A DNA stretch of 13,041 nt from Phoronis ovalis (taxonomy: Eukaryota > Phoronida > Phoronidae). The DNA is taken from positions 1-13,041 of the forward strand of contig JAOXYB010040861.1 in NCBI GenBank assembly GCA_028565635.1, given 5' to 3'. The notes beneath the pieces were generated by a model, which searched no databases, was not told the origin of the DNA, and saw only the letters and a program-made list of their open reading frames with translations. The translations under genes and the position numbers were made by a program. Every line of letters begins with the position of its first letter. The first letter of the stretch is position 1. This document shows positions 12,401 to 13,041 of the stretch, piece after piece.

Positions 12401-13041
12401 GAACTGATATAGATACTCGCCTAATCTAGGAGTAGTCATATTAGCTCCTTCACGACAGTAATATCCAGATGAGCATGGTCTGATTGGATAAGTCATTCCT
12501 TCCATGTCACAAGCCATACCTCCAACACATGGAGTACATTGAGTGACAGAACTTAATCCTGTCCTGTTATTAAATGTTCCTCCTGGGCAAGGGAACTGCT
12601 CAGCATATTCAGTGCCATTAGGACAGTAGTAACCACTAGGACATTGTGTATCTCCATAGAAGATGACTGGTCCAAAGGTAGCATTGCAATAGAATCCCTC
12701 CATACAAGTCTTACACTGCCACTGGCCAGTATTGTCCTACAAAAGGTTAAGTTTTACTCTGTTAACATCTGCTACCTTAGCTGATCAAAATTCTAATCAT
12801 ACCAAAAGATCATTGATCAGAATTTCATTTTGGCACCACTAATTGGTTAGTATTGGCCAGGAATAAATTAACTTCATACATAAACAAGTTTGTAATTACA
12901 AAACAGTTTTATGTTTCTTCAATCAAAACACTGTTTTAACAATTAAAATCCCTTATTATCACTTATATTTACCTGATATGTTCCTGATGGACAAGGTGAA
13001 GGATCAAAAGAACCGCTCAGACAGTAATAGCCCAATGGACA
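177..13041 (-). CDS. Multi-exon gene for a giant cysteine-rich ephrin-receptor-like (GCC2/GCC3) repeat protein, internal part of 24 exons
   Basis: Minus-strand exons are joined as 13041-12973, 12736-12421, 12152-11964, 11573-11358, 10944-10792, 10494-10300, 10148-9927, 9642-9490, 9122-8989, 8821-8473, 8050-7892, 7634-7403, 7022-6823, 6579-6436, 5988-5836, 5061-4861, 4581-4324, 4141-3929, 3679-3539, 3268-3026, 2709-2595, 2190-2039, 1641-1507 and 422-177. Phases agree at all 23 junctions and the 4,588 nt contain no stop. The product repeats CPxGYYCPxG, PCPxGT[YF]xxxTG and CxxCxxGxYC, the pattern of the Pfam GCC2/GCC3 (ephrin-receptor-like) family. It has about 165 cysteines and about 41 N-x-S/T sites, which fits an extracellular, disulfide-bonded glycoprotein (inference). 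No start, signal peptide, membrane segment or stop is present, so the gene is open at both ends. The function is unknown. Matrix, cell-surface or adhesive roles are possible but not shown by the sequence. Confidence 0.9.
423..1506 (-). other. Intron 23, longest intron (1,084 nt)
   Basis: AT-rich, with no reading frame showing the cysteine repeat on the minus strand. A 67-codon plus-strand ORF at 983-1186 has no recognisable domain. The 12-mer gccaaacattgt occurs twice, at 739-750 and 987-998, followed by loosely similar sequence. This could be a decayed repeat or chance. This intron separates the repeat array from the divergent exon 24. Confidence 0.75.
1507..1641 (-). CDS. Exon 23, Cys-rich repeat
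   Basis: Encodes about 45 residues (1404-1447) with six cysteines and one sequon (NRS). Motifs are GYYCNRSM, PCQPGYYCPQGSPSP, RCPPGHYCGGESC and SHNAG. The longest ORF over this stretch is in another frame and lacks the cysteine pattern. This frame joins both neighbours. The acceptor is tttgcag|GA and the donor is CAG|GTGTGT, both phase 1. Confidence 0.9.
1642..2038 (-). other. Intron 22, 397 nt
   Basis: AT-rich with runs of A and T. No coding, RNA or mobile-element signal seen. Confidence 0.75.
2039..2190 (-). CDS. Exon 22, Cys-rich repeat
   Basis: Encodes about 50 residues (1353-1402) with six cysteines and three sequons. Motifs are PEEGAANVTDC, CHLCPAGYYCPD, CSDGYYCPDG and ICAAG. The acceptor is ttttgcag|A in phase 2 and the donor is CAG|GTAGGA in phase 1. 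Exons 21 and 22 together form a phase 1-1 block. Confidence 0.91.
2191..2594 (-). other. Intron 21, 404 nt, phase 2
   Basis: AT-rich. Only the GTATAA donor and the cag acceptor are recognisable. A plus-strand ORF entering exon 21 is an antisense shadow. Confidence 0.75.
2595..2709 (-). CDS. Exon 21, Cys-rich repeat ending in phase 2
   Basis: Encodes about 38 residues (1315-1351) with four cysteines and one sequon (NYT). Motifs are GYWCHREG, PCTPGYYCPE and PCPAGTFR. The acceptor is attatag|GT in phase 1. The donor is TTTAG|GTATAA in phase 2, splitting an arginine codon (AG|A). The downstream intron falls just after the GTF motif, at nearly the same place as the exon 1/2 intron. Confidence 0.9.
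2710..3025 (-). other. Intron 20, 316 nt, GC donor
   Basis: AT-rich intron starting GCAAGT and ending attatag. Nothing else recognised. Confidence 0.75.
3026..3268 (-). CDS. Exon 20, Cys-rich repeat, GC donor
   Basis: Encodes about 80 residues (1234-1313) with nine cysteines and sequons NVS and NIS. It opens with ATNVSVCVPGFVIDKNGG, in which the usual YC after the G is lost. It continues CDICPAGKVC, PCNPGHFCAFG, KCPEKTYNQLTG and CLPCPAG. The acceptor is attacag|GT. The donor is CAG|GCAAGT, the textbook GC donor sequence. The join gives LPCPAG|YWC, a standard repeat junction. Confidence 0.9.
3539..3679 (-). CDS. Exon 19, Cys-rich repeat, apparent GC donor
   Basis: Encodes about 46 residues (1187-1232) with five cysteines. 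Motifs are GKYCVDGQ, CSAGFLCLQS, a long linker rich in Pro, Asn and Gly, and PCPYGYYCLAG. The acceptor is tttatag|GC in phase 1. The exon must end in phase 1 to join exon 20, and the intron then starts GCATGT, a GC donor after CAG. The only close GT lies four bases further in and gives the wrong phase. Confidence 0.87.
3929..4141 (-). CDS. Exon 18, Cys-rich repeat
   Basis: Encodes about 70 residues (1116-1185) with eight cysteines and three sequons (NTS, NKT, NYT). Order is TFQQNPGQIDC, CTGCPAGSYC, VCPPHHYCPN, FCPDGTYTDNYTTGL and CTYCDPG. In VCPPHHYC a histidine replaces the usual glycine. The acceptor is actag|GA and the donor is CAG|GTGAGT, both phase 1. Confidence 0.93.
4324..4581 (-). CDS. 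Exon 17, Cys-rich repeat
   Basis: Encodes about 85 residues (1030-1114) with nine cysteines and three sequons. Motifs are ACPRGTMNPDLGG, CMPCRPGYFC, GICDERYYCPD, CPPGFYCLNNTATP and ACPPG. At GICDERYYC the usual glycine is replaced by arginine, and no intron is present at that site. The acceptor is atcag|GT and the donor is CAG|GTATTC, both phase 1. Confidence 0.93.
4861..5061 (-). CDS. Exon 16, Cys-rich repeat
   Basis: Encodes about 66 residues (963-1028) with seven cysteines and one sequon (NAT). Order is TYNPHTGLEDE, CLPCPAGKYC, GTGLSTWSGECNPGYLC, then PCPLGHYCLQG. The GECNPGYLC site has the glycine but no intron. The acceptor is ttttag|GT and the donor is AAG|GTAAGT, both phase 1. Confidence 0.93.
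5062..5835 (-). other. Intron 15, second longest (774 nt)
   Basis: Very AT-rich, particularly 5440-5720, with several poly-A/T and TATA-like runs. No skipped repeat exon, RNA gene or transposon end could be seen. No promoter is claimed, because such runs are expected in this base composition. Confidence 0.75.
5836..5988 (-). CDS. Exon 15, Cys-rich repeat
   Basis: Encodes about 50 residues (912-961) with six cysteines and sequons NIT and NGT. It starts TYGPSEGLGEC, then CLTCPEGQMC, PCLAGNYCPNGT and PCPSG. Both ends fall in CPxG|TY, so this exon is one turn of the repeat measured from GTY to GTY. The acceptor is gttacag|GA and the donor is GCG|GTATGC, both phase 1. Upstream in the transcript is exon 14, and downstream is the second-longest intron. 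Confidence 0.92.
5989..6435 (-). other. Intron 14, 447 nt
   Basis: AT-rich. Contains acattggcttta twice (6344-6355 and 6386-6397) and ctgtaattaagaagt (6326-6340), the latter also in intron 12 at 7091-7105. These may be remnants of a dispersed repeat or chance matches. Confidence 0.65.
6436..6579 (-). CDS. Exon 14, Cys-rich repeat
   Basis: Encodes about 47 residues (864-910) with five cysteines and no sequon. Motifs are IPCDPGYICVSGS, then a 14-residue polar spacer, CPKGHYCPRGA and ICLEG. The next exon starts TYG, so the CxxG|TY motif is cut by the intron. The acceptor is atcag|GT and the donor is AAG|GTTAGT, both phase 1. Confidence 0.92.
6823..7022 (-). CDS. Exon 13, Cys-rich repeat
   Basis: Encodes about 66 residues (797-862) with seven cysteines and sequons NGS and NIT. 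Motifs are YYCNGSTIAPNP, CPIGNYCPTGS, PCPDGTMATSPG and CDACQPGSYC, and the last full residue before the split glycine is Asn (ESSSN). The acceptor is tttcag|G in phase 2 and the donor is ATG|GTAAGG in phase 1. Confidence 0.92.
7023..7402 (-). other. Intron 12, 380 nt, phase 2
   Basis: AT-rich intron with a small inverted repeat at 7199-7227 and the 15-mer shared with intron 14. No coding or RNA signal seen. Confidence 0.7.
7199..7227. repeat. Short inverted repeat in intron 12
   Basis: An 11-bp perfect stem (aacatatttct / agaaatatgtt) encloses a 7-base loop. It is AT-rich and could form a hairpin in the pre-mRNA. It may be chance in such sequence. Confidence 0.5.
7403..7634 (-). CDS. Exon 12, complete repeat unit ending in phase 2
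   Basis: Encodes about 76 residues (720-795) with eight cysteines and two sequons. Order is GYYCDSTNEPLG, CPTGYYCPNGT, PCPPGTFNTRTG, CQPCVPGYYC and SEGPCTAG. The acceptor is tctcag|GC in phase 1. The donor is GCTGG|GTAAGC, so the terminal glycine codon is split after its second base, unlike other units. Exon 13 starts with the matching single G before TATTATTGC, so the frame is exact. It strongly resembles the second unit of exon 2. Confidence 0.92.
7892..8050 (-). CDS. Exon 11, Cys-rich repeat
   Basis: Encodes about 52 residues (667-718) with six cysteines and no sequon. Motifs are GYYCPEGQTTPTP, CTLGHYCLANSATP, LCANGYYQNEIG and CKECTAG. CANGYY replaces the usual CPxGTY. The acceptor is ctgtag|GA and the donor is CAG|GTAAAG, both phase 1 with split glycines. 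Confidence 0.92.
8051..8472 (-). other. Intron 10, 422 nt
   Basis: No cysteine-repeat frame. A 60-codon minus-strand ORF at 8201-8383 has no cysteine pattern and no plausible splice context, so it is treated as chance. Confidence 0.75.
8473..8821 (-). CDS. Exon 10, longest exon, about two repeat units
   Basis: Encodes 116 residues (550-665) with 13 cysteines and three sequons. Order is CQPGTYCPLGS, CTAGQFCNVSGL, GDCDPGWYCPLGS, CPVGHFCLQGS, PCRNGTFNAGL, CTPCTPGFYC and GVCDPG. The acceptor is taacag|GAT in phase 0 and the donor is CAG|GTAGGT in phase 1. Inside it, CDPGWYC and CQPGTYC match sites that carry introns elsewhere (for example its own end, CDPG|YYC), which suggests introns were lost or never gained here. 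Confidence 0.93.
8989..9122 (-). CDS. Exon 9, Cys-rich repeat ending in phase 0
   Basis: Encodes about 44 residues (506-549) with five cysteines and sequons NGT and NTS. Motifs are ACLSCPPGWYC and CDEGWFCSNTSSEPQPS. The acceptor is ttttag|GA in phase 1. The donor is AGT|GTAAGT, a strong site in phase 0, one of two phase-0 introns in the window. Exons 9 and 10 together form a phase 1-1 block, so the intron between them may be an added one (inference). Confidence 0.9.
9123..9489 (-). other. Intron 8, 367 nt
   Basis: AT-rich. Nothing recognised beyond the splice sites. Confidence 0.75.
9490..9642 (-). CDS. Exon 8, Cys-rich repeat
   Basis: Encodes about 50 residues (455-504) with six cysteines and sequons NTS and NLT. 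Motifs are CISCPAGYYC, CPVGHYCELE and PCPPGTYNNLTG. The acceptor is ctttag|GT and the donor is CAG|GTAAAA, both phase 1. The longest minus-strand ORF here (9409-9642) is in the wrong frame. The frame with the cysteine motifs is the one that joins both neighbours. Confidence 0.92.
9717..9882. repeat. Putative small insertion in intron 7 flanked by 14-bp direct repeats
   Basis: The 14-mer tgattctcttatcc occurs perfectly at 9717-9730 and 9869-9882 and flanks 138 bp. Flanking repeats of this length look like a target-site duplication, as left by LINE-driven insertion of a short element (inference). The enclosed sequence is less AT-rich than the introns around it and includes gcagatccaggatttctt. 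It has no ORF, no clear poly-A tail and no convincing tRNA-type A/B boxes, so the element class is unknown. It lies wholly inside the intron. Confidence 0.45.
9927..10148 (-). CDS. Exon 7, Cys-rich repeat
   Basis: Encodes about 73 residues (381-453) with six cysteines and sequons NLT and NDS. It has CAQGYYCVSG, CPSGTVHPIVG, CPAGHKCPIG and ACPAGTYQDS. It ends STTQG with the glycine split, and exon 8 supplies DCISC, so the GTY-to-CxxC part of the repeat spans the intron. The acceptor is tttttag|GT and the donor is AAG|GTAGGT, both phase 1. Confidence 0.92.
10300..10494 (-). CDS. Exon 6, Cys-rich repeat
   Basis: Encodes about 64 residues (316-379) with seven cysteines and two sequons (NGT, NAT). 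Order is GYFCIPELV, CPFGYFCPNGT, SCPAGTYSNATGL, CTPCDSGKFCQG. The first spacer, between YFC and the next cysteine, is long and hydrophobic (IPELVIAGDITSVIHD). The acceptor is gtcag|GT and the donor is AAG|GTAAGA, both phase 1 with split glycines. Confidence 0.93.
10590..10628. repeat. Short inverted repeat in intron 5
   Basis: A 9-bp perfect stem (ttaaggaag / cttccttaa) surrounds a 21-base loop. It could fold in the pre-mRNA. No function can be assigned. Confidence 0.4.
10792..10944 (-). CDS. Exon 5, Cys-rich repeat with degenerate GTY motif
   Basis: Encodes about 50 residues (265-314) with six cysteines and no N-glycosylation sequon. Motifs are GYYCPEGS, CPIGKYCPEG and CEECPEG. Where other units read CPxGTY this one reads CVARTY, so proline and glycine are lost. 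The acceptor is tttcag|GT and the donor is AAG|GTAATG, both phase 1. Length is 153 nt, the same as exons 8 and 15. A plus-strand ORF across this exon is only its antisense shadow. Confidence 0.9.
10945..11357 (-). other. Intron 4, 413 nt
   Basis: A mix of AT-rich and less biased sequence. A 66-codon plus-strand ORF (10993-11193) has no domain signal. No other feature seen. Confidence 0.75.
11358..11573 (-). CDS. Exon 4, one complete repeat unit
   Basis: Encodes about 71 residues (193-263) with eight cysteines and two sequons. It is a clean, complete unit: GYFCVDG, CPKGYYCPG, RCPNGTYSNNTGL, CTLCTPGQYC and SGPCTAG. The acceptor is ttacag|GT and the donor is CAG|GTAGGA, both phase 1 within glycine codons. 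Exon 12 is built the same way and has the same GPCTAG end. Confidence 0.93.
11574..11963 (-). other. Intron 3, 390 nt
   Basis: AT-rich, with a T/A run near the acceptor of exon 4. Nothing recognised beyond the splice sites. Confidence 0.75.
11964..12152 (-). CDS. Exon 3, Cys-rich repeat
   Basis: Encodes about 62 residues (130-191) with seven cysteines and two sequons (NCT, NVT). It follows the full plan: CPPGSYCPEG, PCPEGSYSPTEGL, CLNCTAGNFC, then GLTAESGPCLPG. The acceptor is gatag|GT and the donor is CAG|GTGAAT, both phase 1. Each end therefore splits a glycine codon (G|GT), and the exon could be skipped without shifting the frame. Confidence 0.92.
12421..12736 (-). CDS. Exon 2, two repeat units, apparent GC donor
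   Basis: Encodes about 105 residues (24-128 of the window protein) with 11 cysteines and four sequons. In order it shows CKTCMEGFYC, CPSGYYCPNGT, PCPGGTFNNRTGL, CTPCVGGMAC and PCSSGYYCREG. The acceptor is tttgtag|GAC in phase 0. The exon must end in phase 1 at TTA G| to join exon 3, and the next intron bases are GCGAGT, a GC donor. Using the nearby GT (GA|GTATCT) would give a stop (TGA) four codons into exon 3. A second, weaker phase-1 GT site (TTCA|GTCTAA) exists about 20 bases downstream. The unit closely resembles exon 12. Confidence 0.85.
12973..13041 (-). CDS. Exon 1 of window (partial, 5' part beyond the edge), Cys-rich repeat
   Basis: Encodes 23 residues, beginning CPLGYYCLSG and ending PCPSGTYQ. 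It has three cysteines of the YYC and PCPxGTY parts of the repeat. The donor is CAG|GTAAAT and the intron is phase 0. The frame continues into exon 2 as GTYQ|DNTGQWQC, a normal repeat sequence. The exon is cut by the window end, so its acceptor is not seen. Confidence 0.85.

Noticed and set aside
177-13041. A cluster of about 24 small secreted cysteine-rich genes
   Set aside because: Each ORF is bounded by splice sites whose phases match its neighbour exactly, and the motifs continue across junctions. One spliced gene explains everything.
177-13041. EGF or TNF-receptor domains
   Set aside because: The spacing CPxGxYC and GTYxxxTGLxxxxxCxxCxxGxYC lacks the six-cysteine EGF pattern and the TNFR spacing. 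The GCC2/GCC3 ephrin-receptor-like family fits better.

Overview
This is a piece of an animal nuclear genome carrying the middle of one large, intron-rich gene on the minus strand. The evidence is spliceosomal exon structure: 24 short exons with GT/GC...AG boundaries and AT-rich introns of about 150 to 1,100 bases. The reading frame stays open across every inferred splice, and the product is a secreted-type, cysteine-rich repeat protein. There is no bacterial, viral or plasmid feature. The lineage cannot be fixed from the sequence. The AT-rich introns, compact exons and long array of ephrin-receptor-like (GCC2/GCC3) repeats would suit an invertebrate such as a cnidarian, sponge, placozoan, tunicate or mollusc.

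Layout in transcript order (right to left): exon 1 (cut by the window edge at 13041) to exon 24 (177-422), with partial intron sequence at 1-176. The exons sum to 4,588 nt, or 1,529 complete codons plus one base, with no in-frame stop. They encode about 165 cysteines (roughly 11%) and about 41 N-glycosylation sequons. No initiator methionine, signal peptide, transmembrane segment, stop codon or poly(A) signal was found, so both ends of the gene lie outside the window.

The protein is built from one repeated plan: G-[YF]-Y-C, then CPxGYYCPxG, then PCPxGT[YF]xxxTGL, then CxxCxxGxYC, then GL...GxCxxG, and again. Exons 1-23 follow it. Exon 24 changes character (CEACKPGFYGN...CDPCRAGVVC) and may mark the end of the array or the start of a different region.

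The gene architecture is the most interesting part. Nineteen of 23 complete introns are phase 1 and split a glycine codon after its first base. Three introns appear to use GC rather than GT donors. One intron splits the same glycine in phase 2. Two introns at the homologous place in different repeats differ by one base. Intron 7 contains a 138-bp segment flanked by perfect 14-bp direct repeats, the footprint of a small insertion. The other introns hold nothing recognisable. No second gene, RNA gene or complete mobile element is supported.
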